Shown here piece by piece: positions 29,195 through 39,439 of a stretch of 64,000 bases of DNA. Under the pieces are notes generated by a model. It made no database searches, was not told the DNA's origin, and saw only the letters and a list, made by a program, of their open reading frames with translations. Position 1 is the first letter of the stretch, and each line of letters begins with the position of its first letter. Source of the stretch: CBDBEU01 sp965204565 (lineage in GTDB: Bacteria; Pseudomonadota; Alphaproteobacteria; Rhizobiales; TMED25); NCBI GenBank assembly GCA_965204565.1, contig CBDBEU010000004.1:682001-746000 (forward strand). The letters run 5' to 3'. The translations under genes were made by a program, and so were the position numbers.

Positions 29195-30370
29195 CTCTTC
29201 GGCTCGATTTCGACCGCCGCCTGAAGTTCGAGTTCCACGGTTGAGGAATCACCGCCAACGCCGGATGGCCGGCCTGCCGCGAGCCTGATGACGCGCTCGG
29301 CTTGACGGACATGGCCGGCCATCAGCCTGTCGATCCGCGCACCGGCAAGAACGGTCGGCACGCGATGATTGGATTGTTTTGCCAATCCGTCTTCGGCCGC
29401 CTCGGTGGCCATGAGGACGTAAACGACGCCGACCGCCCGGGACGCGATCCCGCAATGCGATGGATTGTCGGCGGGCGCGCCGTAGCCGGGCAGGCCGCGT
29501 GCCCGGCCGGATGGGGCGATTGGAGACAGAAGTTCCTTGCCGGGGACGAGAACCTCCCCGCACCGGCCGATCTGTCGGGGCAATGAATTGACCGGGGGCA
29601 CGCGCGGCATCCGCCCAGGGCCATTGTGCTCGACATGGATTCCATGGCGATCAGGCCGACCCATGGCGATCAGGAAGGCGCCGCCTGGAATGGACACTTC
29701 GCCTGCACCCGCTGTTTGTGTTCAACCGGTTCGGCGATGCGGCAGTTCGGCGTTCTGCAACCCGTCGTCGAGCGTTACCGGGAACGGGACCTGCGCCGCT
29801 TTTTCCAAGGTGATGCCGCCTGCGCCGCACCGGACATCCATGAGTTTCCGGAGGCCGAGGGCGACCGGTATACGATCCGTCTCAAAGCCGACGCGATCCT
29901 TCGGCAAAGCATCGCCTGCCTCCCGACCCGACCCGTCGGTCGGCCCACCCGATCACATGATCCGCACCCATGCCGGCTTCAACCATCAGGCAGGGTCATG
30001 GGACAAGAAGCGTCGGGTCGTCGCCAGGGTCGAACGGCATCCGGGCGAACGTATCCCGTGCGTCGGCTTCATCGTCACCAGGCTGAGCCGCCCTGCCGGG
30101 CGCGTGGTCGCCTTCTGCAACCGGCACGGCCGGGCAGGTACACATCAAGGAAGGCAGGAACGCGATTGTGCGGACCCGGCTGTCATGCCGGAGGTTCCGG
30201 AACACTGCCGTGCGGCTCCGGCTTCATGCACTCGCCTGCAATCCCGGTAACTTCATGCGGACGCCAAGTCTGCCGGAGGCGGTCAGGCGATGGTCGCCGA
30301 CCGGTGTGAAGGAGACGCCGATCAGGATCGTCGCCGGGATGGTCACACACGTCCGGTTGTCATGCAGTCC
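29195..30370 (+). pseudogene. IS1380-family transposase relic (nearly full length, many frameshifts)
   Basis: Read across frames, the plus strand follows a whole IS1380 transposase. N-terminus LRLDFDRRLKFEFHG, then DALGLTDMAGHQPVD and HAMIGLFCQSVFGRLGGHEDVNDADRPGRDPAMRWIVGG, AIVLDMDSMAIR..HGDQEGAAWNGHFAC, VVERYRERDLRRFFQGDAACAAPDIHEF, HQAGSWDKKRRVVARVERHPGERIPCVGF, and a C-terminus RLHALACNPGNFMRTPSLPEAVRRW. Several stops and shifts separate these pieces. It is a dead element in plus orientation. Copies of the same family lie at 31117-31830, 43422-44365 and 51300-51405. Confidence 0.75.
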
Positions 30371-30663
30371 GGCAAGAACCACGGGCGAGGTGTGTCCTGA
30401 TGACGACGAAATCGGCAATCCCGGCGCGATATACGCCGGCGTCACCGTTCTCGACATCCCTCGATCCCCACGACGATGGTCCGGGGTTGCAGATGTCCGC
30501 CCGTGGAGGCAATATCAGTTCGACGATGGCCGTCATCCCTTGAATGTCAGGGCAATCAAGTTTGATTTTGTCCGCACGCCCGGTGGCGGCATGCTTTGGC
30601 CGTACCGGCGGTGCTTGATGGATTGCGCGCCCGCTGGATATTCAATAGAGGGGGAAATCACCC
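30371..30663. other. Intergenic region after the IS1380 relic
   Basis: No gene is supported in these 293 bp. The last part should hold the promoter of the VOC gene. Confidence 0.4.
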
Positions 30664-31113
30664 ATGGCCGCCATACCGGAAGGTTTTCACACCATCACGC
30701 CGCACCTCACCGTCTCGGACGCCAAGGCGGCGATCGCGCTTTATGAAGCAGCGCTCGGCGCCACCAGTTGCGAAACGATGACCACTCCAGACGGTCAGTC
30801 TATCATCCATGCGATGCTGCAGATCGGCACATCTCGGCTGTTTCTGAACGATGCAATTCCCGGCATGGGCAGTGCACCGGCCGGGCCCGAGCAAGGCGCC
30901 AAGTTCTATCTTTATGTCGAAGATGTCGATGCCGCGCACGCACGTGCCCTCGATGCCGGCATGAGTGAGAAATCGGCGCCTGAGGACATGTTCTGGGGCG
31001 ACCGCACCAGTGTCCTCACCGACCCTTACGGCCAGATGTGGACCCTTGCCACTCACATCCGCGACGTCACCATGGAAGACATGACCGATGCGATGAAGAA
31101 TTTCAGTGGCTAG
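30664..31113 (+). CDS. VOC-family protein, PhnB/glyoxalase-like
   Basis: 149 residues from ATG 30664 (GAGGGG upstream). One betabetabeta-alpha-beta pair of the VOC fold: HTITPHLTVSDAKAAIALYEAALGA at the N-terminus, GTSRLFLNDAIPGMG in the middle, and MFWGDRTSVLTDPYGQMWTLATHIRDVT at the end, which is typical for PhnB-type proteins. PhnB homologues lack a defined enzymatic role. Flanked on both sides by IS1380 relics. Confidence 0.85.
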   Translation: MAAIPEGFHTITPHLTVSDAKAAIALYEAALGATSCETMTTPDGQSIIHAMLQIGTSRLFLNDAIPGMGSAPAGPEQGAKFYLYVEDVDAAHARALDAGMSEKSAPEDMFWGDRTSVLTDPYGQMWTLATHIRDVTMEDMTDAMKNFSG

Positions 31114-31116
31114 AAC

Positions 31117-31425
31117 CGACATTCCCCGATTAGAACGCCATTTCGATCATGCTGCCGCTGTTTTGCGTACGGATCAAGCCTCTTGGGCGGGCCGTGTCGT
31201 GGTTCGGGCATCCGGTTCGTGAACCGGGCGCGATTTATGGACGCTGCAACGGGCTTGAACCGGAATGCGGTCTGACCGGCACCCGTCGGGTCAGACCCGT
31301 CGAGCCGCTTTCGCCAGGGTTTGATCGCCGACACCGTCATGCAGGTAGCGCTGGCCGGTACCGGGGGCGCACGGAGCCGTTGGATGGCCGCAGGGATGCG
31401 GGTGAACAGAGCGCCGCCGACAGAT
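31117..31425. repeat. Long direct repeat, copy 1 (IS1380 3' part)
   Basis: Starts CCGACATTCCCCGATTAG and is almost identical, in the same orientation, to 43422-43730. Only scattered substitutions are visible (for example GATTAG versus AATTAG). It corresponds to the downstream end of an IS1380-family copy. Confidence 0.85.
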
Positions 31426-31830
31426 CGGCGCCCTGCAGGAAGACACCGGGATTGCAGGCCGATGCATGAAGCTGAAGCCGCACCTCGTTCCGCGCCATGC
31501 CCTTGCAGGAAAGACGCGTCCGATTGATCGCCTGCCTGCCTGCCTCGACATGCTGTTCGGCGGTGCCGCGCTGGTTGTAGAACCGAATGATCCGGTCCGG
31601 CTCCATCGGCAGGTTGGTGGCGACGATGGCTGGGGACGATACCTGCGATGTGCGCCGGACCTTGAACCCGCTGTTCGTCGAGGCGCTGATGGGCTGGCCC
31701 GCCGGGTGGACCAGCTTCGGCTCTGTGGCAACGGAGTGGTCACCCTGGTTGCGGCGCATGCGCTGCGAACTCTCGCAGTTGAACTGTCGGCCGATGGATG
31801 AGCAGGCGGCATGAAGCAGAGCCGGGCCAT
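31117..31830 (-). mobile_element. IS1380-family relic, C-terminal half of the transposase
   Basis: The minus strand encodes VATNLPMEPDRIIRFYNQRGTAEQ, then AINRTRLSCKGMARNEVRLQLHASACNPGVFLQGADL, the conserved C-terminal region of IS1380 transposases, with shifts. The N-terminal half is absent. The downstream 309 bp form a long repeat with 43422-43730. Confidence 0.75.
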
Positions 31831-32453
31831 GTAGCTGGTCGAGGCCGTCGCACATGTGGCGGTCGGCTACGGCCTCGATCGCCGTTTTCACGGTCGGTAT
31901 TGTCGGACCGGGTATCCCGGGAAGCCGGCAAAACGACAAGGAAGCCGCCCGTCTGGGCTTTGCATCCGCCCGGGACCATCTCGATGCGAAGAAGGAAGAC
32001 ATCTCGGACCCGGTCGAATGGGCTGTACTTATTGCCCAGCGTGGGAATGAGTAACGGCAGCGCATCGCCGCTGAGGAAGCCCAAGCGGCTCGCGTGAAGA
32101 GGCAAGCGGAAGACAAGGCCAAGGCTGAAGCCGAAGCGAAGGCCGAAGAGGAAGCCTGCCGGAAAGAGATCGAGTGCTGGGGTGAGAAGGCACACACAGT
32201 CGCGACTTTTGCATGTTCGCGCCTGGTCGAGCGGCTTGCCAAATTCGATTTCGAATGGACCGATGGCTGGACGGAACCCAAATTCAGCCACTTCCGCTGG
32301 CGTGACATCGAAGCCGGTATGGTCACCGTTATCGGCGACAAAATCAAAATGCAGAACGGTTTCGGCGCCTGGAGCCACATGATTTATGAGTGTGACATTG
32401 ATCCGGTCTCAAAGAAGGCGCTGGCCACAAATGACATCTCAAACCAATCGCCT
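31831..32453 (+). pseudogene. Conserved hypothetical protein, interrupted
   Basis: One reading frame encodes a hydrophobic stretch (IAVFTVGIVGPGIPGS), DKKEDISDPVEWAVLIAQRGNE-type sequence, a TAA at 32052-32054, then a coiled, Ala/Glu/Lys-rich segment (AEDKAKAEAEAKAEEEACRK) and a small globular part with CWGEKAHTVATFACSRL, FDFEWTDGW and IKMQNGFGAWSHMIYECDID. The last part resembles a domain seen in alphaproteobacterial hypothetical proteins (pattern QN-x-FGA ... Y-x-C). The in-frame stop, loss of a proper C-terminus and the adjacent IS1380 relic indicate a broken gene. No function can be given. Confidence 0.45.
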
Positions 32454-33245
32454 CAAAATCTCAAATCCGCCGCCGCGCCACACTTCAGCGGCAGTGTCTT
32501 CTTGCCGTTGGGCCGCGTGCCGGTGGTGATCATCTGGATCAGGTCATCGTTGGAATATTCCGCAATGCCGTCGACCGGGTGACTGGTCAGATTGGCAGAG
32601 ACTGAAACGCCCCATGGGCCCTCGATTTCGAACCCGCCGGCGCCAAGTTGATTGTCGAAATCGTGACGGCCTTTGACCTGTGGCGTATGGCATTCCATGC
32701 AATGGCCTGCAGGACCGGCGAGATAGGCGCCATATTCCACGCTTGTTCCATGTGCGATATCGGCAACCTCGCCGACCGGTGGCCATAGCTCTCAGGCAAC
32801 GCAATCCGATAGGCCGATTTTGGCACCTCGTTGTTGACTGCCGGCAGCGCGCGCAAATACGCGACGATCGCCGCAGCGTCGGTATCGGAGATGCCGCTAT
32901 AAAGCCCGATCGGCATTGGCGAGCCGATCAGCGTGCCGTCGGGGCACTTGCCCTCGCGGATCGCGGTGATGATTTCCCCGTCCGACCAGCCGCCAATGCC
33001 GGTCTCGACATCAGGCGTGATGTTGCTGCGTAAGCGGTAAAAGGTTCGATATCCAATATGAGGCGGCCGGCAAGCTCCTGGCTGTCAACCGGACCATCCG
33101 GACCCAGTGGTGTGTGGCAATTACCGCAGGCGACAATCGAGCGTATCAGATAAGTGCCGCGCTCCAGCGGCGTTTCGGTCTTGGTCGGCAATGCCGCAAT
33201 CGCGGCAATCGCCGCTCCAAAAATCAAACTGCAATTGATCCGCAT
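32453..33245 (-). pseudogene. Di-haem cytochrome c (dehydrogenase electron-transfer subunit type), frameshifted
   Basis: From ATG 33245 an N-terminal hydrophobic segment (LIFGAAIAAIAALPT) precedes ERGTYLIRSIVACGNCHTPLGPDGP, the first CxxCH haem site. After a shift near 33030 it reads MPIGLYSGISDTDAAAIVAYLRALP, the Met-ligand region. A further shift leads to EYGAYLAGPAGHCMECHTPQVKGRHDF, the second haem site, and NLTSHPVDGIAEYSNDDLIQMITTG. The layout matches multihaem cytochrome subunits of membrane-bound alcohol or sugar dehydrogenases, shortened to two sites. At least two frameshifts break it. Confidence 0.75.
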
Positions 33246-33406
33246 GACACAACCCCGCCACGCGTTACTGAAACTCATTTGCAATAGGAATGCGTCGCCC
33301 GCCGCCCGTCAAGTGAGTGGTTGTTGTAAATGTGTGTTCACCCGGTCATCGCACATGCCTTGCGAGCAGCACCGCGGCACACTGAGGGACCCAATCTGAT
33401 TGATTC

Positions 33407-34198
33407 GTGACAACGGAGTCTGCATTGCCACGCGCGCAAGGTCTTCGCCGAAAAACCCTGGCCGTTGACGTTGGCCGGAACCGGGCGGAAGCATCGGTTG
33501 AGATTGCCGGTGAGACAATAGCGCTCGCGGTGACCTGGCACCCGCGCGCCCGGCGGTTCACCCTGCGCGTCGATCCGCGTACTGGCGGCGCGCGGTTGAG
33601 CGTGCCAAGTCATGCTGATCTCGATGATGCCATCGCGTTTCTCAAGCGCCATGAAAGCTGGCTCGTGCGTGAGCGTGACAAGATCGCCGCGCCGGTGCCA
33701 TTCTGCGATGGCTGCGTGATCCCGCTGCGCGGTGCGCCGCATGTGATCAGGCAAAAACCGGTACCGGGCCGCAAGATCACCCTTGGCGATGATTGTGGAG
33801 CGCCGGCGATCTGGATTGCCGGCGCCGCAGACATGATGGCGATCAGGCTCACACGCTGGCTGAAAGCTGAAGCGCGCCGGGAGATCAACTCGTGCGTGGT
33901 CCGTCATGCAGCCCGTCTTGGGACCAGCCCTGGACACATTGTGCTGCGCGACCAGCGCTCGCGGTGGGGCTCATGTTCGTCGAGCGGCTCGTTATCGTTT
34001 TCCTGGCGCCTGATCCTGGCGCCTGACAGCGTGCTCGACTATGTCGCCGCCCATGAAGTTGCCCATCTATTGGAGATGAACCACGGGCCTGGCTTTTGGA
34101 AGCTAGTGGACGACACCGGCGTTGATGTCGCACTGGCGCGCCAGTGGCTCGCGCGCAACGGACAAGGTCTGCATCGCTATGGGCAGACCGACGCTTGA
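33407..34198 (+). CDS. YgjP/WLM-type zinc metallopeptidase (DUF45)
   Basis: 263 residues from GTG 33407. A TTG at 33425 has a better placed GGAG and may be the true start. The C-terminal half has LRDQRSRWGSCSSSGSLSFSWRLILAP and AAHEVAHLLEMNHGPGFWKLVD, i.e. HExxH plus a downstream His, the YgjP (M48-like) signature. The function in bacteria is poorly defined; a cytoplasmic peptidase is expected. The gene converges with the PBP1A gene. Confidence 0.85.
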   Translation: MTTESALPRAQGLRRKTLAVDVGRNRAEASVEIAGETIALAVTWHPRARRFTLRVDPRTGGARLSVPSHADLDDAIAFLKRHESWLVRERDKIAAPVPFCDGCVIPLRGAPHVIRQKPVPGRKITLGDDCGAPAIWIAGAADMMAIRLTRWLKAEARREINSCVVRHAARLGTSPGHIVLRDQRSRWGSCSSSGSLSFSWRLILAPDSVLDYVAAHEVAHLLEMNHGPGFWKLVDDTGVDVALARQWLARNGQGLHRYGQTDA

Positions 34199-34267
34199 TT
34201 TGCGGCCGTAGGCTGGCAACCGAAAATGACAGGCAGACCGAACGGCCAGACCTAAACCGTCGCGGCT

Positions 34268-36568
34268 CTATCGCTGACGTTCGTTCTCCACAGGCCGGCC
34301 ACCCAGTATAAGCCGCGTCTTGGATTTTTCGGCACGCCCGCGCCGTGTCGCCCGGTTTGGCCGGGCTTGCCGCTGCAGTTGCTGGCCAAAAGGCTGGCCC
34401 CCCTGTCCGGGCGGGAAGGCCGCTTGTCCGGGTGGAAATCCGGCCTGTCCCGGAAGCAAGGGGGCGCCCGTTCCTGGCTGATAGTAGCGATATCCATAGC
34501 GGCCAGCACCATGCGCTCTCGGGTCGGCTTGCGGTTGCTGCCGCTGCCCAAACCCGAACAGATTGCTGAAAAACGAACCGACACCTGAACTGGGTGAACC
34601 ATAGGGCTGAGCCGCCACTATCTGGCTCTCCGGCAGATCGATCGGGTCGAGCCCTTGATGAACTTCCTCCATGATCTGTTTCCAGATCATTGCCGGAAGA
34701 CTGCCGCCGGTGACGCGGTTCATTTCCGAATTGTCGTCATTGCCGACCCACACCCCGGCGGTGTAATGGCCAGTATAGCCAATGAACCAAGCGTCCCGGT
34801 AATCCTGCGTGGTGCCGGTTTTGCCGGCGACCTTGTGCGCATTGAGCTGCGCGCGGCGCCCAGTGCCGCCAGATACCACATGACCCAGCATCAGGTTCAT
34901 GTCACCAACCTGGATCGGTGTCAGCACCCGTGTCTGGGAATTGTCCACATTCTCGTAAAGCACCCGCCCGTCAGCGGACAGAACCCGCGAAATGACATGC
35001 GGTTTGGCGCGCTTTCCGCCGCTGGCAAGATTGGCGAACGCGCCGGTGAGCTGATAGAGCGTCACCTCGCCGGTTCCCAGCGCCAGTGACGGTTGCTCGG
35101 GCAGATCCTCCTCAATGCCCAGCCTGCGCGCCACATCGATCACCGACCAGATGCCGACCTCATTTGCGACCTGTGCCGAGATGGTATTGATCGAGCGCGT
35201 CAGCGCCTCGTCTATGGTCACCGGTCCACGATAGGAGTTTCCATAGTTTTTCGGCTCCCAGCCGTCGATGCTGACGGGCTGATCGACACGCACATCCCAG
35301 GGCGTAAAGCCGTATTCCAGGGCCGCCAGATAGACGAACACCTTGAATGTCGAGCCCGGCTGGCGCAGCCCCTTGGTGGCGCGGTTGAACTGGCTGTTGT
35401 CATAATCGAGACCGCCAACCAGAGCCTTTACCGCTCCGGTATTGGTCATCAGCACCACACCCACCTGCTCGACCTTCTTTGCTTCACCGTTCTCCGCGAT
35501 CACCTTTTCCGCGGCTTCTTCGGCAAGACGCTGCATTTCAAGATCGAGCGATGTTTCGACCACAAGGTCACCCTGCACCTCGCCGATCACCTCGGGCAGT
35601 GTTTCGGCGACGAAATCGAGAATAAACGGCGCGGTCTCGAAGGTTTCCGATTGGGCGCGCGGCATGCGCAGCATCTGACTGGCGACGAATTCTTCTTTCT
35701 CGGTCACAAAACCGGCGGTTCTCATGTTGTCGAGCACCACCTGCGCCCGGGCCACCGCCCGGTCCTTGTTGGTGGTGGGGGCGAATTTCGACGGCGCCTT
35801 TAAGAGCCCGGCCAGAATTGCCGCTTCGCCAAGATTCACATCGCGTGCACTTTTCTCGAAATAGCGTTCCGCTGCAGCCTCGACACCATAGGTGCCTGCG
35901 CCGAAATAGACCCGGTTGAGGTAAAGCTCGAGGATCTCCTGCTTGGTGAATTCCTGCTCCAGCCGGATTGCCAGCACGATCTCCTGGAGCTTGCGCAAAT
36001 AGGTTCGGTCGGGCTTCAAGAACAGGTTCTTGGCCAATTGCTGGGTCAGCGTCGAGCCGCCCTGAACCACGCGCCCGGCGCGATAATTGGCGATGGCTGC
36101 CCGTAACAGACCCTGAAAATCGATCCCGATGTGTTGGAAAAAGCGCTGGTCCTCGATTGCAATCACCGCTTGCACCAGAGTGTTCGGCAGCTCTGCAAAG
36201 CGCACCACTCCAGCGTGCACCGTTCCGCGCCGTCCCATGATCTCGCCGTCGCCTGAAACCACCGTGATGCTGGGCGGGCGCATCGGAATTCTGAGTTTGT
36301 CGGGGTTCGGCAGATCGCGCGCGACGTAGTAGAGCCCGGCACCGACACCGGTCAATCCGATAATCGCGAGAAACAGGCTGGCGCTCGCCAGCCAGCCGAG
36401 AAGCGAGCGCGACCGCCGCCGCTTGGGAGTACTGCGCCTAGAGCGCGCCTGTGTCTTGCGCCGCCCCCCCGCGCTCCCCTTGGTGGAGGACTTGCCGCGC
36501 TTTTCCGGCCGCTTGGCCGTTTTGGCGGGCGCTTTCTTCGGCCCTGAACTTTTTTGCGGCGATGACAT
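34268..36568 (-). CDS. mrcA: Penicillin-binding protein 1A-family bifunctional transglycosylase/transpeptidase
   Basis: 766 residues from ATG 36568. A basic cytoplasmic tail (KK/RR rich), one membrane anchor (LGWLASASLFLAIIGLTGVGAGLYYV), the GT51 glycosyltransferase domain (IAIEDQRFFQHIGIDFQGLLRAAIANYRAGRVVQGGSTLTQQLAKN), then the penicillin-binding domain with GSTFKVFVYLAAL (SxxK), RSINTIS (SxN) and GKTGTTQDYRD (KTG). The C-terminal tail is rich in Q, G, P. All catalytic motifs are intact. It polymerises and crosslinks peptidoglycan in the periplasm. Confidence 0.95.
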   Translation of the reverse strand: MSSPQKSSGPKKAPAKTAKRPEKRGKSSTKGSAGGRRKTQARSRRSTPKRRRSRSLLGWLASASLFLAIIGLTGVGAGLYYVARDLPNPDKLRIPMRPPSITVVSGDGEIMGRRGTVHAGVVRFAELPNTLVQAVIAIEDQRFFQHIGIDFQGLLRAAIANYRAGRVVQGGSTLTQQLAKNLFLKPDRTYLRKLQEIVLAIRLEQEFTKQEILELYLNRVYFGAGTYGVEAAAERYFEKSARDVNLGEAAILAGLLKAPSKFAPTTNKDRAVARAQVVLDNMRTAGFVTEKEEFVASQMLRMPRAQSETFETAPFILDFVAETLPEVIGEVQGDLVVETSLDLEMQRLAEEAAEKVIAENGEAKKVEQVGVVLMTNTGAVKALVGGLDYDNSQFNRATKGLRQPGSTFKVFVYLAALEYGFTPWDVRVDQPVSIDGWEPKNYGNSYRGPVTIDEALTRSINTISAQVANEVGIWSVIDVARRLGIEEDLPEQPSLALGTGEVTLYQLTGAFANLASGGKRAKPHVISRVLSADGRVLYENVDNSQTRVLTPIQVGDMNLMLGHVVSGGTGRRAQLNAHKVAGKTGTTQDYRDAWFIGYTGHYTAGVWVGNDDNSEMNRVTGGSLPAMIWKQIMEEVHQGLDPIDLPESQIVAAQPYGSPSSGVGSFFSNLFGFGQRQQPQADPRAHGAGRYGYRYYQPGTGAPLLPGQAGFPPGQAAFPPGQGGQPFGQQLQRQARPNRATRRGRAEKSKTRLILGGRPVENERQR

Positions 36569-36778
36569 CTAACTCTTACGCCTCAGGTCATGGGTCTGCA
36601 GCCAACTCCGCCGGAAATCGCGCACCAGCCGTCTTGCAGGAATGTCGTGCATCCAACGCCTGCCGGCATGTTCGCCGGCCAGCACAACTCACTATTGCTA
36701 CAGAACCTTTACCATACACACTTTTCTGGACAAATTCTCGGCATCGGGCCTGAACGCCGCTGCACCGCGCCACGGGTC
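36569..36778. other. Intergenic gap between gyrB and PBP1A genes
   Basis: 210 bp. A stem GCCGGC-6 nt-GCCGGC lies at about 36661-36678 but without a T-run. No gene is seen. Confidence 0.35.
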
Positions 36779-39208
36779 TTAAACGTCGAGATTAGCCACC
36801 TGCAATGCGCGTGACTGGATGAATTCACGGCGCGGGTCGACATCGTCACCCATCAGCTTGGCGAACAGATCGTCAGCCTCGTCGGCTTCACGCACGCTGA
36901 CCTGAAGCAGCGAGCGAGCATTGGGATCAAGCGTGGTCTCCCACAACTGGTCCGGGTTCATCTCGCCAAGACCCTTGTAACGCTGCAAATTGACGCCCTT
37001 GCGCCCCACCGACATCACCTGCTCGACCAGCTGGCTGGGTGAGCGGATCTCGACCTCATTGTCCTTGACCCGCAAGATTGCGCCCTTGGTATACAACTCC
37101 TGCAGTTCCGCGGTACGCTCATTGAGCTTGCGCGCATCCGACGATGCGATCAGCTGCGCATCGATCAAGTGCGTTTCAAGCACGCCGCGCAGCTTGCGCT
37201 CAAAGGTGAGCCCGCCATTGTCCAGCGCCGTGCCAACCCAGCCGCGCTCGGTCTCGTCGGACAGCCGGTCGAGACGGGCTGCGATATAGTCGGCAGCGGC
37301 TTTGGCGTGCTCTGCATTGGCCAGCGTCGCCGGATCGAGCGCACCAGCGATTGCTGCCTGCTCGACGATGAAGCGCGGATATCTGGGGGGCAGATTGGCG
37401 AGGATCGAGACCACATTGCGCGCCAGATCGACCACATGGATGAGTTCAGCGCCCGCATGATCGGCGCCATCGGCGGTGGTCAGCACAGCGCCATCCAGCC
37501 CGCCCTCGATCAGATAGGCCTCAAGTTCGCGCTCATCCTTCAGATATCGCTCCGAGCGGCCCCGCGTGACTTTGTAGAGCGGCGGCTGGGCGATGTAGAG
37601 ATATCCACCTTCGATCAGCTCGCGCATGTGGCGGAAAAAGAACGTCAACAGCAGCGTGCGGATATGCGCACCATCGACGTCGGCGTCGGTCATGATGATG
37701 ATCTTGTGATATTTGAGCTTCGATATATCGAAATCGTCGCGGCCAATGCCGGTGCCCAGCGCCGTGATCAGCGTGCCAATTTCGTTTGACGACAGCATCT
37801 TGTCGAAACGCGCCCGCTCGACATTCAAGATCTTGCCCCGCAGCGGCAGCACCGCCTGGTTTTCCCGGTTGCGGCCCTGCTTGGCCGAGCCGCCGGCTGA
37901 ATCGCCCTCCACCAAGAACAACTCCGATTTTGCCGGATCACGTTCCTGACAGTCGGCGAGTTTGCCGGGAAGGTTGGAGACATCAAGCACGCCCTTGCGC
38001 CGTGTCAGCTCGCGCGCCTTGCGTGCGGCTTCACGTGCGGCCGCCGCCTCGACAATCTTGGCGACGATAGTGCGTGCCTCGCTCGGATGCTCCTCGAACC
38101 ACTGTCCAAGGGCCTCGGAGACCACGCTCTCGACAATCGGGCGCACTTCGGAGGAGATCAGCTTGTCCTTGGTCTGGCTGGAGAATTTCGGATCGGGCAC
38201 CTTGACCGACAAAACGCAGGTCAGCCCCTCACGGGCATCATCACCGGTGAGCTGGACCTTTTCCTTCTTGGCGATACCTGAATCGGCGGCATAGCCATTG
38301 ACGGTGCGCGTCAGTGCCGCACGAAAGCCGGCCAGATGCGTGCCGCCGTCACGCTGGGGAATGTTGTTGGTGAAGGTCAGGACATTCTCGTGATAGCTGT
38401 CGTTCCACCACATGTCGACTTCGACCACCAGATCGTCGCGTTCGGTGCGCAAGGTGATCGGCTGATCAATCAGCGACTGCTTGGCCCGGTCGAGATAGCG
38501 CACAAATGCTTCCAGCCCGCCATCATAGTGCATCACCTCGGTGCGCGGCTCGACACCGCGCTTGTCGGTGAGCGTGATCTCAACGCCGGAATTGAGGAAC
38601 GCCAACTCACGCAATCGGTGCTCGAGAGTGGCAAAATCGAATTCAGTCTGGTTGAATATCTCGGTCGAGGGCAGGAAGGTAATCTCGGTGCCGGTTCGGC
38701 TGTCCGCGTCGCCTTTTTCTTCAAGCAGTGCCACGGGCACACCGTCGGCAAAAGACATTTCGTGGGTCTTGCCGCCGCGCCAGATCCTGAGATCGAGCCT
38801 TGATGAAAGTCCGTTGACCACCGATACGCCAACGCCGTGCAGTCCGCCGGAGACCTTGTAGGAATTCTGGTCGAATTTCCCGCCGGCATGCAGCTGGGTC
38901 ATGATGACCTCTGCCGCAGGCACGCCTTCACCCTCGTGCATGTCGGTTGGAATGCCGCGGCCATTGTCGGTCACCGTGACCGAGCTGTTGGGATTGAGCA
39001 CGATGCATACAGCATCGCAGTGGCCAGCAAGCGCCTCGTCTATGGCATTGTCGACGACCTCATACACCATGTGGTGCAGGCCTGAGCCGTCATCGGTATC
39101 GCCGATATACATGCCCGGCCGTTTGCGCACCGCATCAAGGCCCTTGAGGACTTTGATCGATTCGGCCCCGTAATGCTCGGGTTCAGGAATCGAGGCGGCT
39201 TCGGACAT
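36779..39208 (-). CDS. gyrB: DNA gyrase subunit B
   Basis: 809 residues, the usual length. The frame opens at 39271, but MSEAASIPEPEHYGAESIKVLKGLDAVRKRPGMYIG from ATG 39208 is the expected start. GHKL ATPase: EVVDNAIDEALAGH (N-box), TVTDNGRGIPTD and SGGLHGVGVSVVNGLS. TOPRIM domain: LFLVEGDSAGGSAKQGRNR and IIMTDADVDGAHIRTLLLTFFFR. The C-terminus ends RREFIQSRALQVANLDV, as is standard. Acts with GyrA to introduce negative supercoils. It follows recF on the same strand, the common bacterial order, here with a gap of about 230 bp. Confidence 0.98.
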   Translation of the reverse strand: MSEAASIPEPEHYGAESIKVLKGLDAVRKRPGMYIGDTDDGSGLHHMVYEVVDNAIDEALAGHCDAVCIVLNPNSSVTVTDNGRGIPTDMHEGEGVPAAEVIMTQLHAGGKFDQNSYKVSGGLHGVGVSVVNGLSSRLDLRIWRGGKTHEMSFADGVPVALLEEKGDADSRTGTEITFLPSTEIFNQTEFDFATLEHRLRELAFLNSGVEITLTDKRGVEPRTEVMHYDGGLEAFVRYLDRAKQSLIDQPITLRTERDDLVVEVDMWWNDSYHENVLTFTNNIPQRDGGTHLAGFRAALTRTVNGYAADSGIAKKEKVQLTGDDAREGLTCVLSVKVPDPKFSSQTKDKLISSEVRPIVESVVSEALGQWFEEHPSEARTIVAKIVEAAAAREAARKARELTRRKGVLDVSNLPGKLADCQERDPAKSELFLVEGDSAGGSAKQGRNRENQAVLPLRGKILNVERARFDKMLSSNEIGTLITALGTGIGRDDFDISKLKYHKIIIMTDADVDGAHIRTLLLTFFFRHMRELIEGGYLYIAQPPLYKVTRGRSERYLKDERELEAYLIEGGLDGAVLTTADGADHAGAELIHVVDLARNVVSILANLPPRYPRFIVEQAAIAGALDPATLANAEHAKAAADYIAARLDRLSDETERGWVGTALDNGGLTFERKLRGVLETHLIDAQLIASSDARKLNERTAELQELYTKGAILRVKDNEVEIRSPSQLVEQVMSVGRKGVNLQRYKGLGEMNPDQLWETTLDPNARSLLQVSVREADEADDLFAKLMGDDVDPRREFIQSRALQVANLDV

Positions 39209-39439
39209 GTCGATTGAGATTTCTCCTGAGCGTTTCCGTGTGCCGGTGCATAATCTGACCACGTGTCGCAAGCACCATGCTTGCCCCCAAAATCCCTCGC
39301 GTTACCACCGCGATCAGGGCTTATTGCAGTGCCAGTGCCAAGGGCACGCGAAGCACATTAATAATATCGGTGTTTAGCCCTGATTCTGCAAGTTTATTCG
39401 CGTCCGTGATCACGGCCTCGGTCGCGGCGTTTGAGCAGT